Notes: a model not told the origin generated them from the sequence alone. A DNA stretch of 64,000 nt from Nocardia uniformis NBRC 13702 (GCF_001613345.1 NZ_BDCE01000046.1:124001-188000); one strand, 5' to 3'. Positions 1 to 8,329 are shown, counted from the stretch's first letter. Made by a program: numbers and translations.

Positions 1-304
1 CCCAGCCGCGTCCGGTCAAGGTGATGAGGCGGGCACGAGAATCGTGGGGGTGCGGATTGCGTTCGGCGTACCCCTTGCGCACCAGTTCGTCGACCATCTG
101 GCTGGCGGCCTGTTTGGTGACGCCGAGGTGTTCGGCGATCTCGCCCACGGTCGCTCCGTGCGGGGCCATGCGCACGAAGGCGAAGCCGTGGGTCGGGCGC
201 ACATCGGTGAATCCGGCGGCGACGACGCCCGCGTGGATGGCATCGGTGACCTCGGCGGCCGCGGCGAGCAGCAGTAGCGGCAGATCCTGCGCGGATTCGG
301 GCAT
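1..304 (-). CDS. MarR-family transcriptional regulator (3' end outside window)
   Basis: The reading frame starts at the ATG whose complement is at 302-304 and runs off the left edge, so only about 100 residues are visible. The protein begins MPESAQDLPLLLL, followed by a winged-helix core. The segment GEIAEHLGVTKQAASQMVDE is the helix-turn-helix recognition unit, and HPHDSRARLITLT is the wing, with the DxRxR motif of MarR proteins. MarR dimers repress a neighbouring or divergent gene and release DNA on ligand binding. The divergent cupin gene and the TTGAC/GTCAA repeats between them make that gene the obvious target, which is an inference. Confidence 0.85.
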   Translation of the reverse strand, partial: MPESAQDLPLLLLAAAAEVTDAIHAGVVAAGFTDVRPTHGFAFVRMAPHGATVGEIAEHLGVTKQAASQMVDELVRKGYAERNPHPHDSRARLITLTGRGW

Positions 305-390
305 GACTGGAATTTTGACACTTGACATGAAAGTCAACAAGCTTGACTATCTATCGAATAGGCAAGCTGCTTGACTAAAGGGAGAAATTC
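305..390. promoter_or_regulatory. Divergent promoter region with MarR-type inverted repeats
   Basis: This intergenic stretch is noticeably A/T-richer than its surroundings. It carries a perfect inverted repeat TTGAC (322-326), six bases, GTCAA (333-337), and two direct copies of GCTTGACTA at 341-349 and 369-377. The second copy lies just before the GGGAG ribosome site of the cupin gene. Repeats of this size between a marR gene and its divergent partner are the usual layout of an autoregulatory operator. Assignment as operator is inference. Confidence 0.6.
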
Positions 391-765
391 ATGCCTGTGA
401 TCCGTGCTGCCGAAACCGTCGTTCACGAAATGCACAACACCCGCTTCACGGCTATGGTCCGGCCCGGAACGGGTAGCACCGAACTGTGCGTTTGGCGGAT
501 CGAGATCGCCCCCGGCACCGTGGGCGTCGCGCACACCATTCACCGGGAGGAAGCCTTCGTTGTCCTGTCGGGCACGGCGATCCTCACTATCGATGGTGAG
601 GCATCGCCCGTGGAGGTCGGTGACGCCGCCGTGGCCAATGCGGGCTCGATCATCAGCCTCACCAATCCGGGCGCGGATCCGGCCACGCTCCTGGTGACCA
701 CCTCGGTCGGTTTCACCGGCGAACTCCCGGACGGCACCATCGTGAACCCGCCGTGGGTGAACTGA
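391..765 (+). CDS. Cupin-domain protein
   Basis: A 124-residue single-domain cupin. The beta-barrel pattern is clear: GTVGVAHTIHREEAFVVLSG is cupin motif 1, with H and E metal-ligand positions (H..H.EE), and GDAAVANAGSIISLTNPGADP is motif 2, where the usual histidine is not obvious. A GGGAG ribosome site sits 6 bases before the ATG. Small cupins controlled by MarR proteins often bind or modify small aromatic or quinone compounds. The substrate cannot be read from the sequence. It is transcribed away from the marR gene across a repeat-rich promoter. Confidence 0.8.
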   Translation: MPVIRAAETVVHEMHNTRFTAMVRPGTGSTELCVWRIEIAPGTVGVAHTIHREEAFVVLSGTAILTIDGEASPVEVGDAAVANAGSIISLTNPGADPATLLVTTSVGFTGELPDGTIVNPPWVN

Positions 766-934
766 CCTGCGATCGCTCGTCCACGGTGAAACGACAAGGG
801 CGAGACCGTTTTACGATTTCGCCCGCTTCGGTGCCGGTCATGGCGGAAGGTGATCGACAACTCGCACGGTGCCCGTTATCGATCTGTAACGTGGGGCGAG
901 GGATCGATGTACCCGATACAAGGAGTTGAATACC

Positions 935-1987
935 GTGGAGGAGGTCTTGCGGCCGCTTATCGTCTTCGGCGGCACACTCGCTGTCTCCGTCGTCGCCGGA
1001 TTGCTGGTCGACCGCGTGTTGCGCTACAGCGGCAATCGGCGTCCGGGATCACATGTGGCGACCCTGCTGCGCCGTATCCAGCTGCCCCTCCAGGCGTTAC
1101 TCGCCACGGCCGGTTTGCATTTCACCTATCCGCTGGCACAGCTGGACCTGGACCAGGATGAGGTGATCCGCGGCGTGCTCGCCACCCTGGCGATTATGTC
1201 CGCGGCCTGGCTGGCCATGCGCACCGCCGATACGGTGGCCGAGAACACGCTCAACAAGTACGCCACCCGCACCGCGGATACCGCGCGGGTGCGGCGCCTG
1301 CACACCCAACTCGGTCTGGTTCGCCGCATCATCACCACCGTCCTGGCCGTGACGACCGCCGCGGTGGCCATGCTGATCCTGTTCCCCAGCCTGCGCACCC
1401 TCGGCACCTCACTGCTGGCTTCGGCGGGCGTGTTCGGCATCATCGCCGGTGTGGCCGCTCAGTCGACCCTCGGCAATCTCATGGCCGGACTACAGATCGC
1501 ATTCGGCGATTCGGTGAAGATCGGCGACACCGTGGTGGTCGAGGGGGAGTGGGGCACCATCGAGGAGATCACCCTGACCTTCCTCACCGTCCGCATCTGG
1601 GACGACCGCCGACTGACCATGCCGGTCTCGTATTTCAACAGCAAACCCTATGAGAACTGGTCCAAGGGCGGCCCGCAGATCACCGGCACCGTCTTCCTGT
1701 ACCTGGACCACACCACGCCGGTACCGGAACTGCGCCAGCACCTGCACGACTATCTGCGCGGACGCGAGGACTGGGACGGACGCTCCTGGAATCTGCTGGT
1801 CACCGACAGCATGCCGACCAGCATTGTGGTGCGCGCGTCCATGTCGGCCCGCAACGCCGACGATGTGTGGAATCTGCGCTGCGCCGTGCGTGAGGAACTG
1901 CTGGGCTGGCTGACCCGCAACCACCCCTACGCACTGCCCAAGATCCCGACCGCCATGGTGGCCGGGGCGCCTGCCATGGCGGAATAG
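935..1987 (+). CDS. Mechanosensitive ion channel, MscS family
   Basis: A 350-residue inner-membrane channel that opens under membrane tension and releases solutes after osmotic downshock. Three hydrophobic segments lie near residues 6-28, 80-100 and 128-150. They are followed by the pore helix with the GVFGIIAGVAAQSTLGNLMA signature (about 160-180) and the cytoplasmic beta domain, with KIGDTVVVEGEWGTIEEI and the LTMPVSYF strand typical of MscS. I chose GTG at 935 because AGGAG at 921-925 is correctly spaced for it. An upstream in-frame TTG at 926 would touch the ribosome site. It stands alone with no linked operon partner. Confidence 0.9.
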   Translation: MEEVLRPLIVFGGTLAVSVVAGLLVDRVLRYSGNRRPGSHVATLLRRIQLPLQALLATAGLHFTYPLAQLDLDQDEVIRGVLATLAIMSAAWLAMRTADTVAENTLNKYATRTADTARVRRLHTQLGLVRRIITTVLAVTTAAVAMLILFPSLRTLGTSLLASAGVFGIIAGVAAQSTLGNLMAGLQIAFGDSVKIGDTVVVEGEWGTIEEITLTFLTVRIWDDRRLTMPVSYFNSKPYENWSKGGPQITGTVFLYLDHTTPVPELRQHLHDYLRGREDWDGRSWNLLVTDSMPTSIVVRASMSARNADDVWNLRCAVREELLGWLTRNHPYALPKIPTAMVAGAPAMAE

Positions 1988-2154
1988 GCGGCAGCGCGTC
2001 CCGGTCGGGTGCGGCGGAGCGCCCGGTCACCGATCGGCGGCGCGCTCCACCTGGATCTCGGAATCGGCGGCATCATCCTGGATCGGCCAGGCGTCGATCC
2101 GGGATGATCGCCGACAGTTCTTCATGCTCGAAGCCCATGCCGCGCCGTCGAGTA

Positions 2155-2667
2155 CTACTTGCCGAACGTGAGGACTGCCAACGGGAGTGGGCGGTCGACT
2201 TTGGCCTGGTACTCGGCCAGCATCGGGTTGTTCCCGAGCGCCCAGGCCGCGAACTCGTCGTACTCCTCACCCTCGAGAACCTTGCAGGTGCCCTGGAACG
2301 TCTCAGCGCCGTGCTCGATGGTGACCTGCGAATTCTTCTTCGCGTTGTAGAACCAGGCGGGGTATTTGCCCTCGATGAACGAGCTGACGTACAACACCTC
2401 GCCGGCCTCCGTCGGGCGGCGCAGCAGCCCGAGCGGCACCATATGCTGCTTGCCGCTCTTGGCACCGGTGGTGGTGAGCAGCACCAGTTCGCCGCCTTCG
2501 TACGCGCCGCCGACTTTGCCCTGGTTCTGGCGGAACTCGGCAATGACACCGTCATTCCAATTGGCCATCTCGGCCTCGGTGTACTCCTGGTTCCAGGGCG
2601 CATCGGGATCGTCGTAGGAGGTGATCTCGGTCGTGGACTCCGACATCGCAGACTCGTTCTCGCTCAT
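2155..2667 (-). CDS. Deazaflavin (F420)-dependent nitroreductase family protein (DDN-like)
   Basis: A 170-residue split-barrel protein. The core GGELVLLTTTGAKSGKQHMV, then GKYPAWFYNAKKNSQVTIEH, matches the actinobacterial DDN/FDOR family. These bind the deazaflavin F420 and reduce quinones or nitro compounds. The GAKSGK stretch and the WF-N--KN-xVTIE strand are the recognisable family hallmarks. The frame is open up to 2724, but the ATG at 2667 (MSENESAM) gives the normal family length, and a second ATG at 2646 is also possible. Monocistronic and leftward. Substrate unknown. Confidence 0.85.
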   Translation of the reverse strand: MSENESAMSESTTEITSYDDPDAPWNQEYTEAEMANWNDGVIAEFRQNQGKVGGAYEGGELVLLTTTGAKSGKQHMVPLGLLRRPTEAGEVLYVSSFIEGKYPAWFYNAKKNSQVTIEHGAETFQGTCKVLEGEEYDEFAAWALGNNPMLAEYQAKVDRPLPLAVLTFGK

Positions 2668-3084
2668 CCCCGCAATTGTGCCGGAGACCACCGACACGTT
2701 TCGACAGAACAGTGTCATCAGCATTGCCGGACCGAATTCGCTGCCGTCTCCGCTGATTTCGCCAATGCGGTCGCGGATCCATCAATGCGGCCCAGCTGCC
2801 GCGCGAGCGCGGGCGGTCGCCGCGCCCGCGACGAGGGAACCCGTCTACATCGGCCAGCACCGCGCGGCGATGCCAGCCCTGGATGGTTCCTGAACCAGTT
2901 GTCCGCGTTAGCAATGGGAGAGGTCTCCGAAGCTGTCGGAGGCTCTCGTTCCAGAGCTCTTCGTCGAATCCCGTTGCAATGGCCGTTCCAGGCAATAACG
3001 CTCACACCGGTCCATCAGCGGATCGCTGGCTTTCGGTGTCTCCTCTGCGGCGCGCCGCGGCGCGCGTTCGCTTGTCGTACCGGT
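2668..3084. other. Gene-free interval
   Basis: About 420 bases between the nitroreductase start and a small leftward membrane-protein gene. Open frames exist on both strands, but their composition looks like high-GC noise (arginine and proline rich, no recognisable domain). I see no tRNA, strong hairpin or repeat here. A short leftward frame around 2850-2900 (NWFRNHPG) might be a decayed gene fragment, but I cannot identify it. Confidence 0.5.
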
Positions 3085-3402
3085 TCACGCGTGGTGCGGG
3101 ACGGCCCGGCCAGCGGGTGGCCAGTGTATGTCGTTGTGGCCGACTTTGCGTGTTCCGTCGGGGCGGCGGCGGGATAGGAATGGTGTCGAGCGCAGAGCGA
3201 GGACGATGGCGCCTATGGCGACACCGCCCGCTGCCGCGATTGCCCGCGTCAGAGACGGCATCAGTGGTGCGATCAACAACGCCGCGTACGCCGCCGAACA
3301 CCAGTACATGCGTGCGTTGTAGGGCTTGGAATCGGCCGTGAGGACCGCGTAGCCGATGACACCGCCCATCAGCATGGCCCCGGTGATGAGAATCGCAGCC
3401 AT
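3085..3402 (-). CDS. Small membrane protein, unknown function
   Basis: A 105-residue protein with three likely hydrophobic segments: residues 2-20 (AAILITGAMLMGGVIGYAV), 33-50 and 55-70. A basic, His-rich C-terminal tail follows. The ATG at 3402 is 4 bases after the stop of the next upstream leftward gene, so the two are probably co-transcribed. No family recognised. It closes a leftward run of small envelope-type genes that includes a signal-peptidase-like protein. Confidence 0.55.
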   Translation of the reverse strand: MAAILITGAMLMGGVIGYAVLTADSKPYNARMYWCSAAYAALLIAPLMPSLTRAIAAAGGVAIGAIVLALRSTPFLSRRRPDGTRKVGHNDIHWPPAGRAVPHHA

Positions 3403-3406
3403 CGGG

Positions 3407-3655
3407 CTAGCTTCGGGAGATCCGGTAGGGCGAGCTCGTGGGCGCGAGCTGCGTCGCGAGGATGACCAGCGTGCCGACGATGATGCCTGCTCGAATGTCG
3501 GGGGGAGCGAGGACGCATAATGCGGCCGCGCCTACCGCCAGCGCGGTGGTCAGTGTGGCGGTGGCTCGGCGTGGGTGCCCGCGTTCGGCGTCGAGGGCGG
3601 AGAAGACGCCGACGCCCAGGGCGATCACTGCGGTAAGGGCCGCGAAGATTTCCAT
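3407..3655 (-). CDS. Small membrane protein, unknown function
   Basis: An 82-residue protein beginning MEIFAALTAVIALGVGVFSA, with three hydrophobic stretches and a short polar tail. An AGGAAGG ribosome site lies about 12 bases upstream of the ATG at 3655. An in-frame GTG nine bases earlier would crowd it. It is separated from the following gene by 4 bases. Resembles in size the small membrane genes that accompany lepB-type genes in actinobacterial accessory clusters, but I do not recognise a family. Confidence 0.55.
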   Translation of the reverse strand: MEIFAALTAVIALGVGVFSALDAERGHPRRATATLTTALAVGAAALCVLAPPDIRAGIIVGTLVILATQLAPTSSPYRISRS

Positions 3656-3672
3656 GTTGATCACACGCCTTC

Positions 3673-3962
3673 CTAGTCGAACAAGCTTCCGAGCCATTTG
3701 CCGGCCTTGGCTCCGTATGTGGAGCCTGCGAAGGCACCGATGCCACCGCCGATCACCGCGCCGACCGGTCCGCCCACGGCACCACCGATGGCCGCGCCAG
3801 CCGCAGCTCCGGCCCAGCCGCCGCCGCTCTTACCTTTGGTCTCACCTGGCGGTTTGCCGTCCGCAGGTTGGCGTGGTTCCCTTCCACCCCTCGACCGGAG
3901 CAGCGCCCCGAGTCGGTCGCGCCGATTCTCTCGATAGCCACTTTGTAGTCGCATTCGTCCAT
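3673..3962 (-). pseudogene. Glycine-zipper protein with probable frameshift near its 5' end
   Basis: The C-terminal half is a clear glycine zipper: GGGWAGAAAGAAIGGAVGGP and then GAVIGGGIGAFAGSTYGAKA, two membrane-hairpin GxxxG repeats, ending KWLGSLFD. The well-placed start (AGGGAAC then ATG at 3962) opens the frame MDECDYKVAIERIGATDSG, which looks like a real N-terminus but does not reach the zipper. The zipper frame has only a poorly placed ATG at 3954. Joining the two requires a one-base shift between about 3880 and 3945. Either the gene is broken, the sequence has an error, or translation truly starts at 3954. An intact gene starting at 3954 would encode 93 residues. Confidence 0.55.
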
Positions 3963-3971
3963 CGATGTTCC

Positions 3972-4625
3972 CTATTCAACGTTCACGACCTTGCCGCGCA
4001 CGTCCGCCGCCGGGACGGTGCCCTGGTACTCGTCGTCGGTGTGGTACCGCGAGTCGGCCGCCTCGCGACGGTTGTCACCCATCACCCAAAGGTGGCCGTC
4101 CGAGACTTTCACCGGACCGAAAGCGCGGCCGCCGAGGTTGAACCGAATATCGGGGCGACTGGGATCGAAAGGGTTGTTGCGCTTGGGGTCGACGTACGGC
4201 TCGTCAAGGGGTTCGTCATCCACGACGACGCGCCCTTGAGCGTCGCAGCACTGGATGGTCTGTCCCCCCACCGCGATCACGCGCGCGACGCGGGTGTCCT
4301 TGTCGCGGGGCCTGCCGCGGTTCCAGGAGTCCGTCGGGCCGACGAAGACCACCACATCGCCAGGCTTCGGATCACCCAGGTAGTAACTCAGTTTCTCCGC
4401 GAAGATGCGGTCACCCCCGGTCAGGGTCGGCTGCATGGACCGCCCCGGAATCTCGTAGGTCCGCACCAGTGCGACGGTGGCGGCCGCGACGACGACCACC
4501 GCGACCCCGACGGCGATCACGGGTATCAGCCACCATCGTCGCCCCTTCCGGCCCTCACCGGACACCGGCTCCCGAGCTTCACCTTCCGCCGAAAGGCTCT
4601 CCGCGCCACCACTGTCGTTCGCCAT
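3972..4625 (-). CDS. Signal peptidase I-like protein lacking the catalytic lysine
   Basis: A 217-residue LepB homologue. It has a cytoplasmic Ser/Glu/Arg-rich tail, one membrane anchor (about residues 33-54) and then the S26 fold. Box B is present as GRSMQPTL with nucleophile Ser63, and box E as GDNRREAADSR at 183-193. In box D, where family members read VKRVIAVGG, this protein reads TRVARVIAVGG, with Ala114 at the general-base lysine position. The nearest lysine is Lys109. Active type I peptidases need the Ser/Lys dyad (ER-type use His), so this copy may be inactive or use another base. ATG at 4625 is chosen over 4643 because it gives a normal N-terminus. Ten bases separate it from the glycine-zipper gene. 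Confidence 0.8.
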   Translation of the reverse strand: MANDSGGAESLSAEGEAREPVSGEGRKGRRWWLIPVIAVGVAVVVVAAATVALVRTYEIPGRSMQPTLTGGDRIFAEKLSYYLGDPKPGDVVVFVGPTDSWNRGRPRDKDTRVARVIAVGGQTIQCCDAQGRVVVDDEPLDEPYVDPKRNNPFDPSRPDIRFNLGGRAFGPVKVSDGHLWVMGDNRREAADSRYHTDDEYQGTVPAADVRGKVVNVE

Positions 4626-4711
4626 GCTCAGCACGATAGCCAACAGATAACCGACTCGGCTGAACCTTGATGCCGCATCGACGTGACGACGCGTGTGGAT
4701 CCAGACTCAAC

Positions 4712-5113
4712 CTATGCGGTGGCTCGGTTGCTGTGAACGGTGACGAGAAGGGCGATGGTGCCGGCGAGTCCGGGTAGCGCGAGGATCGCTCCGGCCAGCG
4801 CCACGAAGCCGAGGCTGATGTTCGCCGCGTCCGCACCCGTGCGGAGGACGAGAAACACCGTGTAGGTCACGGTCCCCGCGGCGAGCAGTGGCGGATACAC
4901 CAAGTGCATCCTGCTGCCTTCGAGCTTCCGCGCCAGTCCGAGGCCGGGTGCCCCTCCGATGAGCCCGCAGATCCCGTAGACCAACGCCGAGGCTCCTGGG
5001 GCCGAGCCTGCGAAGATCGCACCGAACGCAACCGCCGTCCCGGACACGGCGAGCAGAATTCGTTGTGACCGCGCGACGAATGCGGCGCGGCGGGACGCGG
5101 GGGCCGCGCTCAC
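4712..5113 (-). CDS. Integral membrane protein, unknown function
   Basis: A 133-residue protein with four predicted hydrophobic segments: 19-37, 41-58, 70-88 and 97-124. There is a basic N-terminus and a short polar C-terminus. Its ATG overlaps the stop of the upstream PLDc_N-type gene by four bases, so the two are translationally coupled. No domain recognised. Confidence 0.6.
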   Translation of the reverse strand: MSAAPASRRAAFVARSQRILLAVSGTAVAFGAIFAGSAPGASALVYGICGLIGGAPGLGLARKLEGSRMHLVYPPLLAAGTVTYTVFLVLRTGADAANISLGFVALAGAILALPGLAGTIALLVTVHSNRATA

Positions 5114-5493
5114 ACCTGTTCGCCTTGCTCGCGGCGGCGGTCCACCTCGCGCTGCCTGACTTCCTCCTGTCGCCGCGCCTCGGCGCGCTGCTGTCCTGCG
5201 CGCTCGCGCAACCCGCGCAGGAACTGTTCATCGATAGCTGGATCCTGAGCGACGTACCGGCCGGGCCGGTCATATTCGGCATATCGGGTCCTCGACCGCG
5301 GCCCGCGCGACTCGTTCAGCGGGCGACCGAGCAGCAGCCACAGCAACGCGCCAACGGTCGGGATGAACAGGACAACCAGCAGCCACCCCGCCTTCGGCAG
5401 GTGGCGGATACCGGTCTCGGGCGCGGTGATGAGGTCGATCAGGCAGAACACCCACAGACCCAGCGTGATCAGTCCGACGACCGCGTACGGCAT
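5110..5493 (-). CDS. PLDc_N-domain membrane protein
   Basis: A 127-residue protein with two membrane helices: residues 3-22, and about 34-54 with PKAGWLLVVLFIPTVGALLW. This is the phospholipase-D/cardiolipin-synthase N-terminal membrane domain (PLDc_N). It is followed by LLGRP and a charged coiled tail rich in Arg, Glu and Gln. Actinobacteria have many such stand-alone proteins without a catalytic PLD domain; their role is unknown. The start is the ATG at 5493 because GAGGAG lies 6-7 bases upstream. It is coupled by a four-base overlap to the next gene. Confidence 0.75.
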   Translation of the reverse strand: MPYAVVGLITLGLWVFCLIDLITAPETGIRHLPKAGWLLVVLFIPTVGALLWLLLGRPLNESRGPRSRTRYAEYDRPGRYVAQDPAIDEQFLRGLRERAGQQRAEARRQEEVRQREVDRRREQGEQV

Positions 5494-5664
5494 CGCGTTC
5501 TCCTCGTACTCGGGTCGAACACTCGACCGACAACCCCCACCCAGGACTGCAACAGGGCTGGTCGCAGACTTTACCGAAGAACCCAAAGCTAGCAAATGCT
5601 GAGCTAATGCAAGGATGGTCGCGGTCGACTGCGACCAGTGAGGTCAACAGACGAAGGAGTACGC

Positions 5665-6834
5665 ATGGCTGAACCAGTGGGCGAGGCCGCGTGGCGGAAT
5701 CTGATCGACCGCCTCGTCGTTCAACGCGGCCGACTCGCGCAGCACGACGAACTCCACCGTCCCATGACCTATCCCCGGCCGGGAGCCTCCGAACAACAGC
5801 TACAGGCAGCCGAAGCCCGGCTCGGACTACCGCTGGACCCGCACTACCGCGAATTCCTGTCCGTCGCCGACGGGTGGGAGCTCTACTACCTGGGCTACAG
5901 CCTGCTCGGCACCGGGGACATCGGTGCGGGAGCACGCTGGCAATCGGCCAGTGACGCGGTGAAAGAGTTCTCCGAGAGCAGTGAGGGATACTTCGCCGCT
6001 GGCCTCGGCGTCGACGAGGACCCGGACAACTGGCAGCCGACCGGCGACACCGACAACGGCTACGACGGTTGCCTCTACCAGTTCGTTCACGACGCACCCG
6101 GCTGCCAGGCGGGCAACGTTTTCGAACTCTACGTCGGTGTCGACACCATCTGGCCCGACCTCTATACGTTCCTCACCAATCAGCTCGCCACCCTTACTCG
6201 GTGGGCCGTCAGCGCCGAACTCGGACCGCACTCCGACCCGTGGGGACGCGACATCCGCCGGGAACCGCCCTCCATGGCCGACATCATCGCCAAGCTCGCC
6301 GAGCTGTCCACCCGCGCCGCACCCAATGACCAACCCGCCCAGCTCCACCCCGGCGCATCCCAAACGGACCTCGACGCCCTCGACGAGAAGCTCGGCGGCA
6401 CACTGCATCCCGAGCACCGAGAACTGCTCGCCACCACCAACGGCATGAGCGTCTGGAGCCTCGGCCGCATCCTATCCGTCGCCGACCTGCACGACGGTGT
6501 CGTCTGGTGTGAAGCCCTCACTCGGACACAGGAATTCGAGGACCGCCAGCTCCGGGACAGTCTGCTGATGGCGGAGATGTACGGCGGGTCACCTATCGAG
6601 CCGAAAGCTCCCGTGGCGGAACGGATCACCCAGATCCCCGCGGTTCCTTTCGCGGTTTTCCCCGCTGAACTCTATGGAGTCGACCTCCGCGACGGCCACG
6701 TCCGCAACCTGCTCAGCGACGAAATCATTACCCCCACACCAATACCCCGGTCGACATCGGAGGGCACCGTCCGCGAGTACCTCCTCAGTCAATGCAACCG
6801 CCTGTGGTGGCAAGCGGGCCAGCCCACCCCATGA
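5665..6834 (+). CDS. Tandem SMI1/KNR4 (SUKH) domain protein, probable immunity protein
   Basis: 389 residues with two related domains. The first (about 30-165) contains RPGASEQQLQAAEARLGLPL and DPHYREFLSVADGWEL. The second (about 220-330) contains HPGASQTDLDALDEKLGGTL and HPEHRELLATTNGMSVW. This alpha-helix plus GW pattern is the SUKH/SMI1-KNR4 fold. Proteins of this family are the most common immunity proteins of polymorphic toxin systems and neutralise nucleases and deaminases. GAAGGAG precedes the ATG at a good distance. It lies 1 kb upstream of a NucA/NucB DNase-domain gene on the same strand, but whether the two interact is unknown. Confidence 0.8.
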   Translation: MAEPVGEAAWRNLIDRLVVQRGRLAQHDELHRPMTYPRPGASEQQLQAAEARLGLPLDPHYREFLSVADGWELYYLGYSLLGTGDIGAGARWQSASDAVKEFSESSEGYFAAGLGVDEDPDNWQPTGDTDNGYDGCLYQFVHDAPGCQAGNVFELYVGVDTIWPDLYTFLTNQLATLTRWAVSAELGPHSDPWGRDIRREPPSMADIIAKLAELSTRAAPNDQPAQLHPGASQTDLDALDEKLGGTLHPEHRELLATTNGMSVWSLGRILSVADLHDGVVWCEALTRTQEFEDRQLRDSLLMAEMYGGSPIEPKAPVAERITQIPAVPFAVFPAELYGVDLRDGHVRNLLSDEIITPTPIPRSTSEGTVREYLLSQCNRLWWQAGQPTP

Positions 6835-7099
6835 CCACTCCCAATCAACTGGCTGCTCATCGCCAGTCGGCCGGGTAGCTACGGTTTCTCGATCACCACT
6901 CCGTCATCACCAGAAGTACCGGCGCAGGCTGCCAGGAAGCGATTGTTGTGGAATGACCGCCGCAGACTTCCCGAACGCGGCCCGGCGATAGCTGGTCCGT
7001 ATTCGGAAGCCGGAGCACAGCCTCTCAGGCTGCTGCAATCTTGAGCGTTCGTCTCGCCCAACCTTTGATGCTGTACTTCGGCCGAAAGAAGGGACTGTG

Positions 7100-7573
7100 A
7101 TGCTTGGTCCAGGTCAGATCGCGAAGCGGGTTCCGTACACGGCGTCCGTCGCGGCGATGATTTCTGCAGCCGTGACACTGGTTGCGGTCGGCCCTAGCGG
7201 GATCGAGCCACTCGCGAATGCCCAAGAACCGATCAGTGCCGAATCGGCGGTGGAGCAGGCGATACGCCAACACGTCGATGCCAGGAACGCCGGTGATGTG
7301 GTCACGCTGCGAAATACGGCGTGCGGTGCGATGGCGGAGGACTTCCGCGATTTCGGGCCACTGGTCGACTTGGCGATCTGGTGGCAGGGACCCGGGCAAG
7401 GCCGCCAGATCCAAGTCGAGCGCTTTGCCACAATCGATGTCACCGATCAGACCGCAGTCGCCGATACGGAAGTGCGGATCTCGACAATGGCTGGCCTGCA
7501 GGATGTGAGCTTCATGCTCGAACACAGCGCGGACGGCTGGCGAGTGTGCTCCACCGATCGCCCGATCCTCTGA
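7100..7573 (+). CDS. Secreted or membrane-anchored protein of unknown function
   Basis: 157 residues with an N-terminal hydrophobic segment (about 13-34) ending near LANAQEP, a plausible signal peptide. A cystatin/NTF2-like small domain follows, with EQAIRQHVDARNAGDVVTLR and a C-terminal DGWRVCSTDRPIL. This architecture is shared by mycobacterial and nocardial exported proteins of the DUF4878/MTB12-like type; assignment is tentative. I prefer ATG 7100 to GTG 7097 because AGGG then has six bases of spacing. The TGA stop shares a base with an ATG, but the next gene more likely starts at 7603. Confidence 0.6.
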   Translation: MLGPGQIAKRVPYTASVAAMISAAVTLVAVGPSGIEPLANAQEPISAESAVEQAIRQHVDARNAGDVVTLRNTACGAMAEDFRDFGPLVDLAIWWQGPGQGRQIQVERFATIDVTDQTAVADTEVRISTMAGLQDVSFMLEHSADGWRVCSTDRPIL

Positions 7574-7602
7574 TGCGTAGTACCGCAGGGAAGGACGGCT
7601 TT

Positions 7603-7788
7603 ATGATTTCGCGGCGTGCTTTCCTAGTAGTTAACGGTATATGCCCGATCCTCGTCATCATCGGTGTCATGCTGCCCAAGCTGATCACATCCGGTCCTAC
7701 AGGAATCATCGGTTGGGCGCTCGTCGCGATCACCCTCATCGTCTGGCTCACCTTCGCGGTCATGAGGACGCGCCCCTTCGATCGGTGA
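7603..7788 (+). CDS. Small two-helix membrane protein
   Basis: 61 residues with a basic start (MISRRAF) and two hydrophobic segments (about 6-24 and 30-52). GGAAGG precedes the ATG by 8 bases. Its stop overlaps the GTG start of the DNase-domain gene by four bases (GTGA), so the two are likely coupled. Function unknown. It could anchor, chaperone or export the downstream nuclease, or be a remnant of the delivery part of a toxin separated from its C-terminal domain by a frameshift. Confidence 0.55.
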   Translation: MISRRAFLVVNGICPILVIIGVMLPKLITSGPTGIIGWALVAITLIVWLTFAVMRTRPFDR

Positions 7789-8327
7789 CCACGAAGGCCG
7801 GCGTCGCGCCGACCGTGCGCTGCGATGCCATCGGCAACCGCAACACCACCGGCTGCATTGTGTCCGCAGCCGAACCCATCCTCGACTACAGCACCCGCAA
7901 CATCCCCGAACTGGCCACGCACGTCCGCTACGCCCAAGCCAGCGGCTTACCGGGCGACCCGGCCGGCACCAGCCCCTTGAGGCGGCTCGCCGACCCCGTC
8001 GCGCAGCAGACCAACCGCAACATCTCCTGTAACCGCGTGCCCAGACCCCGGCCCACGGGCCAGCAATGCGACGAGTACCCCTTCGCCGCCACCTACCAAG
8101 GAGGTGGAGCCAACGGCCCGGCCCGCACCTATCAGGGCAGTTGCGACGTCGCGCAGCCAGCGTGGGTGGACACGCTGGCAACGAACCCCGTCCCGTTCAA
8201 GTCTTCGACGGGGATCAGTATGTGCCTGCTCAGCGCGTCGCAGAATCAGCGTGCCGGAGGGATTCTGACCTGGTTCTACACCAAGAACCGGGTCCTCGAT
8301 AATGACACGTTCTACGTGAAGGGATAG
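7785..8327 (+). CDS. NucA/NucB-type DNase domain protein (candidate toxin)
   Basis: 180 residues from a GTG start overlapping the previous stop. The hallmark CDEYPFAATYQGG with acidic catalytic residues (about 88-100) is followed by SMCLLSASQNQRAGGILTWF and LDNDTFYV near the end. Together these are the DNase_NucA_NucB fold, a metal-independent non-specific endonuclease known from Bacillus sporulation and competence nucleases and used as a C-terminal toxin domain. No signal peptide or long delivery region is in this frame. Cysteines at several positions suggest disulphides in an exported state. It is followed two bases later by a larger gene that may encode its inhibitor. Confidence 0.75.
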   Translation: MTTKAGVAPTVRCDAIGNRNTTGCIVSAAEPILDYSTRNIPELATHVRYAQASGLPGDPAGTSPLRRLADPVAQQTNRNISCNRVPRPRPTGQQCDEYPFAATYQGGGANGPARTYQGSCDVAQPAWVDTLATNPVPFKSSTGISMCLLSASQNQRAGGILTWFYTKNRVLDNDTFYVKG

Positions 8328-8329
8328 CA

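Noticed and set aside
2104..3177. Long plus-strand open frame opposite the nitroreductase
   Set aside because: It is the antisense shadow of a clearly coding minus-strand gene; composition is Arg/Gly-rich with no domain.
3438..4670. 410-codon plus-strand open frame
   Set aside because: Runs antisense across the signal-peptidase-like and small membrane genes; high-GC shadow.
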